64,000 nucleotides of DNA from Paraburkholderia sp. BCC1885 (GCF_900996235.1 NZ_CAAJGM010000274.1:62001-126000), one strand, 5' to 3'. Counted from the first letter of the stretch, positions 17,203 through 28,015 are shown. Notes: a model not told the origin generated them from the letters alone. A program made the numbers and translations.

Positions 17203-18853
17203 CCCGCAAGGACCGACGCCCGCCCCCAGCGCGCCGCGCAACGATTCGAACGGACCCACGCTGCCACCCAACCTGCCCGATCCCGAGATCGAACCGCGCA
17301 GTCACTGGCTGCCGTCGCTCGTCTGGGTGATCCCCCTGATCGCCGCGCTAATCGGCATTGCGCTTGTGATCAAATCGGTGACCGAGAAGGGACCCGAGAT
17401 CTCCATCAGTTTCACCAGCGCCGAAGGGCTCGAACCGGGCAAGACCCAGGTCAAGTACAAGGACGTCAATATCGGCCTCGTGAAGAACGTCACGCTGTCG
17501 AAGGACCTTTCGCACGTCCTGATCCAGGTCCAGTTGACCAAGGAAGCCGAGAACTTCGCCGTCAAGGACACGCGCTTCTGGGTGGTGCGGCCGCGGGTCG
17601 GCGCGAGCGGCGTCTCCGGTCTCACCACGCTGCTCTCGGGTGCCTATATCGGCGTGGACGCCGGTCATTCGCAGGACTCGCAGAAGGACTTCGTCGGCCT
17701 CGAAACGCCGCCGCCAATTACCGGCGACCAGAAGGGCCATCGCTTCACGCTGCATGGCGACTCGCTCGGCTCCATCGACATCGGCTCGCCGATCTTCTAC
17801 CGGCGCGTGCAGGTCGGCCAGGTGGTGGGCTTCTCGCTCGACAAAGACGGCACCGGCGTGACCATGCAGGTGTTCGTCGCCGCGCCATACGACCAGTATG
17901 TCGGCGTCAACACGCGCTGGTGGCATGCGAGCGGCGTCGACCTGCGGCTCGATTCGAGCGGCTTCAAGCTGAACACGCAATCGCTCGCCACCGTGCTGGT
18001 GGGCGGTCTGTCGTTCCAGTCGCCGCCGGGCCAGGCGGTCGGCACGCAGGCGCCGCAGAACATGACGTTCCGCCTCGGCTCGGATGAAACCGACGCGATG
18101 CGCGAGCCGGACGGCGTGCCGCTGCGCGTGGTGATGAACTTCAACCAGTCGCTGCGTGGGCTGTCGGTGGGCGCGACGGTCGATTTCCGCGGCATCGTGC
18201 TGGGCCAGGTGACCAACATCGGCATCGACTACGACCCGAAGACCAACAACTTCACCATGCCGGTAACGATGAACCTGTACCCCGACCGGCTCGGCAAGCG
18301 CTTCCGCGAAACGGCCCCGGCGCCGGGCAGCGTCGCCGGGCAGCAACTGCTGCAGCGTCTGGTGCAGCACGGCCTGCGCGGCCAGTTGCGCACGGGCAAC
18401 CTGATCACCAGCCAGTTGTATGTGGCGCTCGACATCTTCCCGAAAGCGCCGCCGGCCACGGTCGACGTCAACAGCGATCCGCTCGAACTGCCGACGATCC
18501 CGAACACGCTCGACGAGCTGCAACTGCAGGTGGCCGATATCGCCAAGAAGCTCGATCAGGTGCCGTTCGACCAGATCGGCGAGAACCTGAACAGCTCGCT
18601 GAAGAACGCGGACAAGCTGTTCTCGCGCCTGAACACCGAGGTGGTGCCGGAAGCACGCGATACGCTGGCGGCCGCCAAGCAGACCTTCGGCTCGGCCGAA
18701 GCGACGCTGCAGCAGGACTCGCCGCTGCAATCGGACGTGCACCAGGCGCTGCAGGAACTGACCCGCACGCTGCAATCTCTGAATGCGCTGTCGGATTATC
18801 TGGAGCGCCATCCGGAATCGCTGTTGCGCGGAAAACCAGGAGATAAACCATGA
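17195..18853 (+). CDS. pqiB: PqiB, MCE-domain intermembrane transport protein
   Basis: PqiB is anchored in the inner membrane and builds a periplasm-spanning tube of stacked MCE domains for lipid passage. The 552-residue product has a Pro-rich cytoplasmic N-terminus (about 1-38), one membrane helix (about 39-61, WLPSLVWVIPLIAALIGIALVI), and three MCE repeats recognisable by PGKTQVKYKDVNIG (about 83), IGSPIFYRRVQVGQV (about 197) and GATVDFRGIVLGQV (about 327). A helical C-terminus follows. Its length matches E. coli PqiB (546). It overlaps pqiC by 4 bases. Confidence 0.96.
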   Translation: MTSPQGPTPAPSAPRNDSNGPTLPPNLPDPEIEPRSHWLPSLVWVIPLIAALIGIALVIKSVTEKGPEISISFTSAEGLEPGKTQVKYKDVNIGLVKNVTLSKDLSHVLIQVQLTKEAENFAVKDTRFWVVRPRVGASGVSGLTTLLSGAYIGVDAGHSQDSQKDFVGLETPPPITGDQKGHRFTLHGDSLGSIDIGSPIFYRRVQVGQVVGFSLDKDGTGVTMQVFVAAPYDQYVGVNTRWWHASGVDLRLDSSGFKLNTQSLATVLVGGLSFQSPPGQAVGTQAPQNMTFRLGSDETDAMREPDGVPLRVVMNFNQSLRGLSVGATVDFRGIVLGQVTNIGIDYDPKTNNFTMPVTMNLYPDRLGKRFRETAPAPGSVAGQQLLQRLVQHGLRGQLRTGNLITSQLYVALDIFPKAPPATVDVNSDPLELPTIPNTLDELQLQVADIAKKLDQVPFDQIGENLNSSLKNADKLFSRLNTEVVPEARDTLAAAKQTFGSAEATLQQDSPLQSDVHQALQELTRTLQSLNALSDYLERHPESLLRGKPGDKP

Positions 18854-19617
18854 TGTTTGCCCGGCTCCCCCGTTCGCCGCGCGGGCTTGCCCGCGCCGCC
18901 GCGTGCCTCGGCGCCTGTGCCGGACTGCTGGCGCTCGCGGCCTGCTCTTCGTCGCCGCCGAGCCATTTCTATACGCTAGGCGCCGACGCCGCGCCCGCCG
19001 CCACCGCCACCGCCAGCAGCGCGGCCAGCGCGCCGCTGCTGATCGAAGTGGCGCCGGTCGACGTGCCGTCGCAGGTCGCCAAGAACCAGCTCGTGGTGCA
19101 GAGCGGCACGACCCAGGTGCAGATTCTCGAACAGGAACGCTGGGCCTCGCTGCCGGGCGACGAGATCCGTCGCGCGCTGTCGACGGATCTCACGCAACAG
19201 CTGCATACCATCGACGTGTTCGGCACCGCGTATCCGGAAGGCACGCCCGTATATCGGGTCAGCGTCAACGTGCAGCGCTTCGAATCGTGGCCGGGTTCGC
19301 ATGCCCTGATCGATGCGGTGTGGAGCGTGCGCGCGGTGCGCACCGAGACCGTCATGACCTGCCGCAGCACCATCAGCGCGCCGGTGACGGCGGGCTACGA
19401 CGCGTTGATCGACGGCCATCGCCAGGCCGTGCAGCAGATCTCCACGCAGATCGCGGCCGGCATCAAGGCCATGGCGGCCGCGGCGCCGCGCATGTCCACC
19501 GCCGCCTCGGCGAAGAATGCTTCCGGCGTGCCGGCAAAGATGGCGCCGGCCACCGTGCCCTGTCCGTTGCCGGTCGGGCCGAGTGCGGCAGTCGATGACG
19601 CCGGCATGAACGGCTGA
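18850..19617 (+). CDS. pqiC: PqiC outer-membrane lipoprotein (ABC-type transport auxiliary)
   Basis: PqiC is the outer-membrane lipoprotein of the Pqi system. The 255-residue product has a lipoprotein signal with lipobox LAAC (Cys at about residue 32), then SSSPPSHFYTLG, the usual start of the mature domain. The family blocks VAPVDVPSQVAKNQLVVQ and WASLPGDEIRRALSTDL follow. The start overlaps the pqiB stop (ATGA), with a second Met directly after. The C-terminal 60 residues are Ala-rich and of low complexity. It ends the operon. Confidence 0.92.
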   Translation: MMFARLPRSPRGLARAAACLGACAGLLALAACSSSPPSHFYTLGADAAPAATATASSAASAPLLIEVAPVDVPSQVAKNQLVVQSGTTQVQILEQERWASLPGDEIRRALSTDLTQQLHTIDVFGTAYPEGTPVYRVSVNVQRFESWPGSHALIDAVWSVRAVRTETVMTCRSTISAPVTAGYDALIDGHRQAVQQISTQIAAGIKAMAAAAPRMSTAASAKNASGVPAKMAPATVPCPLPVGPSAAVDDAGMNG

Positions 19618-19865
19618 TTGCGCGGCGTGGCCGCGGCAGGCGTGCATGGCGCGTCTGCCGCGCTTTGAGCTTTCGCGCCGAACGCGGTACCGCTTTTCAG
19701 GCGAAGCACCCGCGTCCACGCGCCCCGCCCCGCGCTGACGGCGCGCATCGACGTCGCAGCGTCGAAATGGCCTATCCCATCCGGACAGCTTGCCGGATTC
19801 GTCCTGATTAGCGATCCTGAGCACTTCATCCCCAGGAGCGCGACTCGTCACGCGTTGAGCACCCC

Positions 19866-21965
19866 ATGTTTCGTTCCATCCAAACCTTCGTCAAGAAATG
19901 GCGCGCGTCCCGCAACAGCGGGCACCAGCTCGACGCCCTGCTGGCCATTGCCGATCAGCACGCGCCCTACGCGGAACGCAGCGAATGGCTGATCGAGCTG
20001 GCGCACTGGATCCATCGCGGCGGCGCCGTGCAGCCCGTGGCGCAAGAACCGCTTGCCGACGACGCGCGCCGCCAGCCCGAACACGCGCGCCTGCGCTATC
20101 TGCTGCACGTGCTGGACCGCAACCCGGCGTGGAAGGCCAACGTGGCGGGCATCCTGCGTGCGCTGCTACGCGAGAGCGACGGCATTTCGCTGCTATGCGA
20201 CGCCGGCATGCCGGTGCATTCGGCCTTCTTCGGCGCATTGTTCGAACGCTTCGAGTCGTCGCTGATTCCGCCCGCGCCGAACCGCCGCGATCTGACGGCC
20301 ATCTTCACGCTGATGTTCACCTCGGCGCACGACGCCGACTGGATCGCCGCGCTGCCCACCGATCTGCTCGGCCGCATCCGCGATCTGTTCACGTATGAGC
20401 TCGACGCGCACAACCCGCGCGAAGGCGTGCCCTTCTCGCTCGACCTGCTGGCGGCGCTGCACAACCTGACCTGCCAGATCAGCTCCACCGGCCTGTCACA
20501 GACGGTGCGCAGCCGTCTGGGCGACGCCGACGTGCGCGTCGCCATGGAAAAGCAGCCGTTCTACCGCCTGACGCGGGCCATGCTGGCAGTGGAAACGGCG
20601 CATCACGCGCAAGTGGAAGGCGTCGACACCGGCAAGCTGCTGCACGAGGTCAACTATCTGCGCGTACTGCTCGACGAATGCCGCACCGCCACGGACAACG
20701 TCTTTAGCCACCTCTACCGCAACGGCGTGAGCGTCGACATCGTGTTTCAGGTGGAGCGCATGCGCATGCGGATCCAGCGCGCCGAGCACCTGCTGGACGC
20801 ATGGATGGCGTCCGACGACCCGCACGCCAGTTCACGCCTCGTCGCCGGACTGGTGAAGGCCAACCATGCAAGCCAGAGCGTCGCACATCTGCTGCGCAGC
20901 AACTTTTCGCTGCTGGCGCGCAAGGTGGTCGAATACAGCGCCGACACCGGCGAGCACTACATTGCGCGCGACCGCGCCGAATACCTGAAGATGCTGCGCA
21001 TGGCTGCGGGCGGCGGCCTTGTCACCGTGGTGACGGTATGCGTGAAATTCGCCATCACCGGCGCGCATCTGCACACGATGATCGAGGGCCTACTCGCCGG
21101 CATCAACTATGCGGCCAGCTTCCTGTTGATGCACTTCCTGCATTTCTCGCTCGCCACCAAACAGCCGGCCATGACGGCGCCGACCATCGCCCGCGAGCTC
21201 GACGGCGCAGGCACGCCCGAAGGCGTGGACAGCTTCGTGAGTTCGGTGGTCGCGCTGATCCGCACCCAGGCTGCGGCCGTGTTCGGCAACGTGATGCTGG
21301 TCTTCCCGGTGTGCCTCGGCGTGCAACTGCTATGGCACCTCATCTTCCACGCGGACATCATCGCGCCCGAGAAAGCTCACGCGACGCTGCATTCGTTCTC
21401 GCTGATCGGGCCCACGCCCTTGTATGCGGCGCTGACCGGCGTGCTGCTGTGGTCGTCGAGCCTGCTGGCGGGCTGGGCAGACAACTGGTTCGTGCTGCAC
21501 CGGGTCGCCGATGCCCTCACCTACAACCGCCGTCTGCGCATGACCCTCGGGCCGGCCGGCGCCGCACGCCTCGCGAGCTGGTGCCGCTCGAACGTGGCCG
21601 GCGTGGCGGGCAATCTCACGCTGGGGCTGATGCTCGGCCTCGTGCCCGCCATCGTGAGCGCGCTTGCCTTCACTTTCGAAGTCCGGCACGTCACCTTGAG
21701 CGCGGGTTCGATCGGCGTGGCGCTCGGCGTGCTCGGCAAGGGCGCGTTCGATCTGCCGGAGTTCTGGTGGGCCATCGCGGGCGTGTGCAGCATGGCCGTC
21801 CTCAACGTGGCCGTCAGTTTCGCGCTGGCGTTTCATATGGCCGTGCGTTCGCGCGACTTGCGGCGCAACACGGTGCGCTCGCTGCGCGGCGCGATCTGGC
21901 GTCGCGTAGTGCGGCGGCCGCTCGATCTGCTGTGGCCGGTGAATGCATCGCGCGAAGGGCATTGA
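19866..21965 (+). CDS. Gcr-family membrane protein (annotated as 'site-specific recombinase')
   Basis: The 699-residue protein belongs to the family that databases call 'site-specific recombinase, Gcr'. I see no tyrosine- or serine-recombinase catalytic motif. The N-terminal half (1-380) is soluble and helical, with a His/Arg-rich region. The C-terminal half has at least six membrane segments (for example LVTVVTVCVKFAITG, LLMHFLHFSLATKQP, VMLVFPVCLGVQLLWHLIF, LAGWADNWF). ATKQPAMTAP and LAGWADNWFVLHR are typical conserved strings of the family. It is therefore more plausibly an integral membrane protein of unknown function. It stands alone between pqiC and the RlmL-like gene. Confidence 0.85.
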   Translation: MFRSIQTFVKKWRASRNSGHQLDALLAIADQHAPYAERSEWLIELAHWIHRGGAVQPVAQEPLADDARRQPEHARLRYLLHVLDRNPAWKANVAGILRALLRESDGISLLCDAGMPVHSAFFGALFERFESSLIPPAPNRRDLTAIFTLMFTSAHDADWIAALPTDLLGRIRDLFTYELDAHNPREGVPFSLDLLAALHNLTCQISSTGLSQTVRSRLGDADVRVAMEKQPFYRLTRAMLAVETAHHAQVEGVDTGKLLHEVNYLRVLLDECRTATDNVFSHLYRNGVSVDIVFQVERMRMRIQRAEHLLDAWMASDDPHASSRLVAGLVKANHASQSVAHLLRSNFSLLARKVVEYSADTGEHYIARDRAEYLKMLRMAAGGGLVTVVTVCVKFAITGAHLHTMIEGLLAGINYAASFLLMHFLHFSLATKQPAMTAPTIARELDGAGTPEGVDSFVSSVVALIRTQAAAVFGNVMLVFPVCLGVQLLWHLIFHADIIAPEKAHATLHSFSLIGPTPLYAALTGVLLWSSSLLAGWADNWFVLHRVADALTYNRRLRMTLGPAGAARLASWCRSNVAGVAGNLTLGLMLGLVPAIVSALAFTFEVRHVTLSAGSIGVALGVLGKGAFDLPEFWWAIAGVCSMAVLNVAVSFALAFHMAVRSRDLRRNTVRSLRGAIWRRVVRRPLDLLWPVNASREGH

Positions 21966-22012
21966 TGGAGTGACGGCGCGGGCGCAGCGTCTGCCCGCCC
22001 ACCCCGACCGCG

Positions 22013-22018
22013 TACAAT
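22013..22018 (+). promoter_or_regulatory. -10 element (TACAAT) of the RlmL-like gene
   Basis: TACAAT followed by AGCGCC lies 31 bases before the start codon. The -35 is not clear. The same GTACAAT/GTAAAAT-plus-GC pattern recurs before several genes in this window. Confidence 0.45.
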
Positions 22019-22049
22019 AGCGCCTTATTCAACGCCTCCCGGCAACTTC

Positions 22050-23342
22050 ATGTCCTTCGATTTTTTCATCCCCTGCCCTCGCGGCCTGGAAGCCGCGCTG
22101 GCGGCCGAGCTCGCCGAAATCGCCGCGCGCCACCTCAATGGCGCGCCGTTTACCGCGGGCGCGCAAGTCCCGGGCGGCGTGCATTTCCGCGGCGGCTGGG
22201 CGGCCGGCATGGCGGCCAACCTGCATTCGCGCATCGCCAGCCGCGTGCTGCTGAAGATCGCCCAGCGGCCGTATCGCAGCGAGCAGGATGTTTATGCCCT
22301 CGCGCTTGAGCAGCGCTGGGAGCAATGGTTTTCCGCGCAGGAAACGCTGCGCGTCGACGTCACGGCCATCAAGTCGCCGCTGCGCAGCCTCGAATTCACC
22401 ACGCTGCGCGTCAAGGACGCGATTTGCGACCGCTTGCGTGAAGTGAGCGGTGCGCGTCCCAACATCGACACCAGCGCGCCCGACGTGCGCGTGTTCGCTT
22501 TCCTCACCGCCACGGACTGCACGCTGTACCTCGACACGTCGGGCGAGCCGCTTTTCAAGCGCGGCTGGCGTCTCGACAAGGGCGCGGCGCCGCTGCGCGA
22601 AAACCTCGCCGCGGGCATTCTGCGCCTGACCGGCTGGAGCGCCGGCACGCCGCTTTACGATCCGATGTGCGGCAGCGGCACATTCCTCGCAGAAGCCGCG
22701 CAAGTGGCGTTGAATATCGCGCCAGGCGCCGAGCGCCGCTTCGGCTTCGAAAAGCTCAAGCAGTACGAAGCCAAGACCTGGCAGGCGCTGAAAGCCGCGG
22801 CGCTGGATGCCAAACACGCCGCCCGCGCCTCGCGCGCCAATCTGCAGATTTTCGGCAGCGACATTTCCGGCGACATGCTCGTCAAGGCCCGCGCCAATTT
22901 CGAACGGGCGGGCCTGTCTTCGGTCTCGCTCAAGCAGGTGGACGCGCGCGGCATGGCGCCGCCTTCCACGGAACCGGGCATCCTCGTCGCCAACCCGCCT
23001 TACGGCGAGCGGATCGAAGTGCGCGGCCGCAACGCGCGCGGCGAGTTGCGCGAAACGCGAGAAAACCGCGAAGACGACAGCTTCCGCCGCGCCCAGGAAG
23101 AAGCGCCGGACAGCGAATTCTTCAAGTCGCTTGGCGACGCGCTCAAGCAGCGTTTCACCGGCTGGCACGCGTTCATCCTGACCTCGGATCGCAAGCTGCC
23201 CGGTCAGTTGCGGCTGCGTGAATCGACCAAGACACCGCTCTTTAACGGCGCACTGGAATGCCGCCTGTTCCGCTTCGATCTGATTGCCGGCAGCGTCAGG
23301 CAACGTCCGGCGAACCCGGCGAACGACGTGCCGGCGGATTGA
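22050..23342 (+). CDS. rlmL: THUMP-domain 23S rRNA/RNA guanine-N2 methyltransferase (RlmL-type, N-terminal half)
   Basis: A class I S-adenosylmethionine-dependent methyltransferase acting on structured RNA. In the 430 residues, the THUMP region covers about 1-165, followed by a Rossmann methyltransferase domain with DPMCGSGTFLAEAA (motif I, about residue 207), FGSDISGDML and the catalytic NPPYGER (about 314). E. coli RlmKL is a fusion of two methyltransferases; this protein corresponds only to the RlmL part. The substrate (G2445 of 23S rRNA) is inferred from the family. A strong terminator follows. Confidence 0.88.
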   Translation: MSFDFFIPCPRGLEAALAAELAEIAARHLNGAPFTAGAQVPGGVHFRGGWAAGMAANLHSRIASRVLLKIAQRPYRSEQDVYALALEQRWEQWFSAQETLRVDVTAIKSPLRSLEFTTLRVKDAICDRLREVSGARPNIDTSAPDVRVFAFLTATDCTLYLDTSGEPLFKRGWRLDKGAAPLRENLAAGILRLTGWSAGTPLYDPMCGSGTFLAEAAQVALNIAPGAERRFGFEKLKQYEAKTWQALKAAALDAKHAARASRANLQIFGSDISGDMLVKARANFERAGLSSVSLKQVDARGMAPPSTEPGILVANPPYGERIEVRGRNARGELRETRENREDDSFRRAQEEAPDSEFFKSLGDALKQRFTGWHAFILTSDRKLPGQLRLRESTKTPLFNGALECRLFRFDLIAGSVRQRPANPANDVPAD

Positions 23343-23369
23343 TATAAGCGGCTTTTACACGCTGGTCGC

Positions 23370-23403
23370 GAGGCTGCGGACGTCAAGTCCGCAGCCTCTT
23401 TTG
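23370..23403 (+). terminator. Rho-independent terminator of the RlmL-like gene
   Basis: GAGGCTGCGGA (23370-23380) and TCCGCAGCCTC (23388-23398) form a perfect 11-bp stem with a 7-base loop, followed by TTTT. Confidence 0.92.
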
Positions 23404-23542
23404 CTTTGAATGGACCGAAACGCTCAACGCTACTGACAGACCGTTGTCAGTAGCCCCGCCGCACACTTCTGATCACGCCATCCGGCGCATCGCAAAGGTC
23501 GAAGCTGGCGCAACCCAGCCCGATCCGCCCAAGGAGAATGCA

Positions 23543-23929
23543 ATGTCAGAAGCCGCCAGCCACATCGTTTCCTGGTTCGAAATTCCCTCCACCGATTTCG
23601 AGCGCGCCGCGCGTTTCTACGAGACCGTGCTGGGCACCGCGCTGCGCCGCGAGAATTTCGGCGATCAACCGATCGGCATCTTCCAGTACACCGAACCGGC
23701 CACCGGCGGCTGCATCGTTCATAGCCCGACGGTCAAACCTTCCGCCGACGGCGTGGTCGTCTATCTGAATGCGCAGCCGAATGTCGACGCCGTACTGGCA
23801 CGCGTCGAGAAAGCCGGCGGCAAAGTGCAAGGGCCAGCCATCGAGCTGCCTCGGAACATCGGCTATATCGGCTTCTTTATCGACACCGAAGGCAACCGCA
23901 TCGGACTGCATTCGCCGAAGCATGGCTGA
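23543..23929 (+). CDS. VOC (glyoxalase/bleomycin-resistance) family protein
   Basis: The 128-residue protein shows a vicinal-oxygen-chelate fold: the start IVSWFEIPSTDFERAARFYETVLG, the central strand YLNAQPNVDAVLARVEKAGG, and the C-terminal GFFIDTEGNRIGLHSP with the usual metal-ligand region. The ATG at 23543 is preceded by AAGGAG; upstream codons are unlikely to be used. The family includes metal-dependent lyases, dioxygenases and resistance proteins, so substrate cannot be given. A WYL-domain regulator follows 127 bases on and may control it. Confidence 0.88.
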   Translation: MSEAASHIVSWFEIPSTDFERAARFYETVLGTALRRENFGDQPIGIFQYTEPATGGCIVHSPTVKPSADGVVVYLNAQPNVDAVLARVEKAGGKVQGPAIELPRNIGYIGFFIDTEGNRIGLHSPKHG

Positions 23930-24056
23930 CGGACTCGCCACCGGCGAAGCGGAATCCGCCCGCCGCGCATGGCCCTTTGCGATCCCGCTGCGCGCACGGT
24001 CTTCGCGCAGCGCTATCATCGCGAAATCGCCTTCCACCCTGACAAACACGCCCCCG

Positions 24057-24755
24057 ATGACGCGCCGTGCCGACCGCCTGTTTCAGATCGCCGAACTGCT
24101 GCGCGGCCGGCGTCTGACGACCGCGCAGCAGCTTGCCGACTGGTTGCATATCTCGCCGCGCACGGTCTATCGCGACGTGCGCGACCTGCAGTTGTCGGGC
24201 GTGCCGATCGAAGGGGAAGCGGGCATTGGCTATCGTCTGAGCCGCTCGGCCAGCCTGCCGCCGCTCACCTTCACCGTCGAGGAGCTCGCCGCGCTGGCCG
24301 CCGGCGCGCGCATGCTCGAAACCTGGGGCGGCGCGAGTTTCGCCAAAGGGGCGCGCGGCGCGCTGGCGAAAATCGCCTCCGCGATGCCCGCCGACAAACG
24401 CGCGACGCTCGAACGGCTGCCGATTTTCGCGCCGTCGTTTCACATCAAAGGGGAGTTCGCCGGGAAGGTCGACGCGGTGCATCTCGCCATCAACGACAAA
24501 CGCGTCGTGAGCTTCGCCTATCGCGACCGCAAAGGCGCGCATTCGCAGCGGCGCATCTGGCCGCTCGGACTGTTTTATTGGGGCGCGCGCTGGACCATCG
24601 GCGCGTGGTGCGAGTTGCGCGGCGACTTCCGCAATTTCGACGTCGAAGAGATTCGCGAGTTGCAGGTGCTCGAGCCGTTTGCGGATATGGAAGGCAGACG
24701 GCTCGCGGATTTTCTGCGGCACGTCGAAGTGAAACCCGGGGTGAAACGACAGTGA
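24057..24755 (+). CDS. YafY-type WYL-domain transcriptional regulator
   Basis: The product has 232 residues from the ATG at 24057 (MTRRADRLFQIAELLRGRR). The N-terminal HTH (about 1-60, TTAQQLADWLHISPRTVYRDVRDL) is of the DeoR/HTH_11 type. The WYL domain (about 140-220) contains VVSFAYRDRKGAHSQRRIWPLGLFYWGARWTIGAWC; this domain is known to sense small ligands or nucleic acid. The preceding VOC gene is on the same strand, an arrangement common for YafY-type regulators, which fits local control. The ligand is unknown. Confidence 0.9.
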   Translation: MTRRADRLFQIAELLRGRRLTTAQQLADWLHISPRTVYRDVRDLQLSGVPIEGEAGIGYRLSRSASLPPLTFTVEELAALAAGARMLETWGGASFAKGARGALAKIASAMPADKRATLERLPIFAPSFHIKGEFAGKVDAVHLAINDKRVVSFAYRDRKGAHSQRRIWPLGLFYWGARWTIGAWCELRGDFRNFDVEEIRELQVLEPFADMEGRRLADFLRHVEVKPGVKRQ

Positions 24756-24812
24756 TTCCGATGCAGGTTCGGGCCGTAAAAATCGCGGCCCAAAACCCGC
24801 CGTCGATCGTCC

Positions 24813-26266
<1,454 letters not shown>

Positions 26267-26267
<1 letters not shown>

Positions 26268-26593
26268 TACGCGTTCTCCTTGGCGGCTGCGGGCAGCTTC
26301 TTCGGTTCTTTCTTCCTGAACATCTCCAGCATTCGCCGGGTGACAAGAAAGCCGCCAAACACGTTGACCGCGGCCAGTGCGACCGCCAGGGTCCCGAAAA
26401 ACTTGCCTGTGCCGCCCACCGTCAGGCCGGCCGCCAGCATCGCGCCCACAATGACGATCGCGGAAATCGCATTGGTCACCGCCATCAGCGGCGTGTGCAG
26501 CGCGGGCGTGACATTCCAGACCACGTGATAGCCCACGTAGATCGCGAGAATGAAGATGATCAGGTTGATGACCGTATGGTTGATGACTTCCAT
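26267..26593 (-). CDS. pntAB: NAD(P) transhydrogenase subunit alpha, membrane part (PntAB)
   Basis: This 108-residue protein supplies the membrane helices that are fused to the C-terminus of PntA in E. coli. Three or four hydrophobic segments are visible (HTVINLIIFILAIYVGYHVV, ISAIVIVGAMLAAGL, FFGTLAVALAAVNVFGGFLV), with the family string HTPLMAVTNAISAIVIVGA. It ends in a basic tail (KKEPKKLPAAAKENA). The ATG follows GGGAGAACGGCG. Split alpha subunits are usual in Burkholderiales and alphaproteobacteria. Confidence 0.95.
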
Positions 26594-26617
26594 CGCCGTT
26601 CTCCCAGGAAGTGTGTC

Positions 26618-27760
26618 TTATGCCTTGCGGATGACTTCGCCGTCACGGGCCAGCAGCGTGGCCGCGACGATGTCATCCGCGAGATCGATGTTGAGTGCGC
26701 CTTCCTTGTCGACGATCAGCTTCAGGAAGTCGAGCAGATTGCGCGCGTAGAGCGAAGAAGCGTCGGCGGCCACCATCGAAGCGAGGTTGGTGTAGCCGAC
26801 AATCTGCACGCCATTTCTGGTCACGATCCTGTCGGCTTCCGTCAGCGGGCAGTTGCCGCCGCGCCGGCCTTCGTACTCGGGGCCACGACCGGCGGCCAGA
26901 TCCACCAGCACCGAGCCGGGTTTCATGGCCTGCACGGTTTCGACGGAAATCAGCGTCGGCGCGGGACGGCCCGGAATCAGCGCGGTGGAAATGACGATAT
27001 CGGCCTGTTTGGCGCGTTCGTGGACAAGCGCCCCCTGGCGCGTCAGCCACGAAGGCGGCATCGGCCGCGCATAGCCGCCGACGCCTTGCGCGGCCTCGCG
27101 CTCCTCGTCGGTTTCATAGGGCACGTCGAGAAATTTGGCGCCGAGCGACTCGATCTGCTCTTTCACGGCTGGACGCACGTCCGAGGCTTCGATCACGGCG
27201 CCGAGGCGCCTGGCGGTCGCGATGGCCTGCAAACCCGCCACGCCGGCGCCGAGGATCAGCACGCGCGCCGCCTTCACGGTGCCGGCGGCGGTCATCAGCA
27301 TCGGCATGAAGCGCGGGTAGAGGTCGGCGGCGAGCAGCACGGCTTTGTAGCCGGCAATGTTCGCCTGGGATGACAGCACGTCGAGACTTTGCGCCCGCGT
27401 CGTGCGCGGCGCGGCTTCCAGAGCGAAAGCGGTCACCCCGGCGGCGGCGAGGCTGGCCGCGTTGTCGGCATTGAAAGGATCGAGCATGCCGATCAGCACC
27501 GCGCCGCGCTTCAGCTGCGGCAACTCGGCTTCAGTCGGCGATTGGACTTTGAGGACGAGATCGGCGCCGAACGCACTGGCTGCATCGACGAGTTCCGCGC
27601 CCGCCGCGCTGAAAGCCTCGTCAGGGAAGCTGGCGCCCGTTCCGGCACCGCTCTGGACGGTGACCCGGTGGCCCTGCGACACGTATTTCCTGACCGTCTC
27701 GGGGGTGGCGGCGACGCGTGTTTCGTGCGCGCGTGTCTCGGCTGGCACTCCAATGTGCAT
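26618..27760 (-). CDS. pntAA: NAD(P) transhydrogenase subunit alpha, NAD-binding part (PntAA)
   Basis: PntAA binds NAD(H) (domain I) and passes hydride to NADP in PntB. The chosen ATG at 27758-27760 gives 380 residues (MHIGVPAETRAHETRVAATP) and follows GGAGGAG. Visible motifs are the Rossmann GAGVAGLQAIATARRLGA (about residue 170), SQANIAGYKAVL, EASDVRPAVKEQIESLGA and TALIPGRPAPTLI, all alanine-dehydrogenase/PNT family blocks. It is the promoter-proximal gene; the proton-driven complex makes NADPH. Confidence 0.96.
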   Translation of the reverse strand: MHIGVPAETRAHETRVAATPETVRKYVSQGHRVTVQSGAGTGASFPDEAFSAAGAELVDAASAFGADLVLKVQSPTEAELPQLKRGAVLIGMLDPFNADNAASLAAAGVTAFALEAAPRTTRAQSLDVLSSQANIAGYKAVLLAADLYPRFMPMLMTAAGTVKAARVLILGAGVAGLQAIATARRLGAVIEASDVRPAVKEQIESLGAKFLDVPYETDEEREAAQGVGGYARPMPPSWLTRQGALVHERAKQADIVISTALIPGRPAPTLISVETVQAMKPGSVLVDLAAGRGPEYEGRRGGNCPLTEADRIVTRNGVQIVGYTNLASMVAADASSLYARNLLDFLKLIVDKEGALNIDLADDIVAATLLARDGEVIRKA

Positions 27761-28001
27761 CTTTGACTCCTCCTCGGCCTTGCTGTTATTACGACAGAGC
27801 TGCCGACGAGGCACGCCGGCTTGCAATTGCAACGGCTAACGACACCACTTTAACCGAAACAGGGGGGCGCACCGAAATCAGGGACAATCCGGGGGGCCGC
27901 CGCGGCAAGGGCAGCAGCAAGGGCAACGACAGGGCGACACGGCATGGCCGCGCAGAGGGTCCCGCCCCGCCCGCTTGCGGGCAGCCAGGCGCCATAAACG
28001 G

Positions 28002-28007
28002 TAAAAT
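28002..28007 (+). promoter_or_regulatory. -10 element directly before nudJ (possible leaderless start)
   Basis: TAAAAT ends 8 bases before the nudJ ATG at 28016. Initiation 7-8 bases downstream would fall on or next to the start codon, so the mRNA may be leaderless. There is no Shine-Dalgarno sequence between them. No good -35 hexamer is visible at 17 bases. Confidence 0.45.
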
Positions 28008-28015
28008 ACCGCCCC

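Noticed and set aside
17348..18811. Long minus-strand open frame (487 codons) opposite pqiB
   Set aside because: The Arg/His/Gln-rich composition is that of an antisense shadow, and pqiB on the plus strand has three clear MCE repeats. The same applies to long antisense frames opposite secD (11562-12689), secF (12993-13937), recG (6086-7654) and katA (2764-3831).
19866..21965. Evidence of a mobile element from the 'site-specific recombinase' gene
   Set aside because: There are no flanking repeats, attachment sites, integrase motifs or foreign base composition; the gene looks like a core membrane protein.
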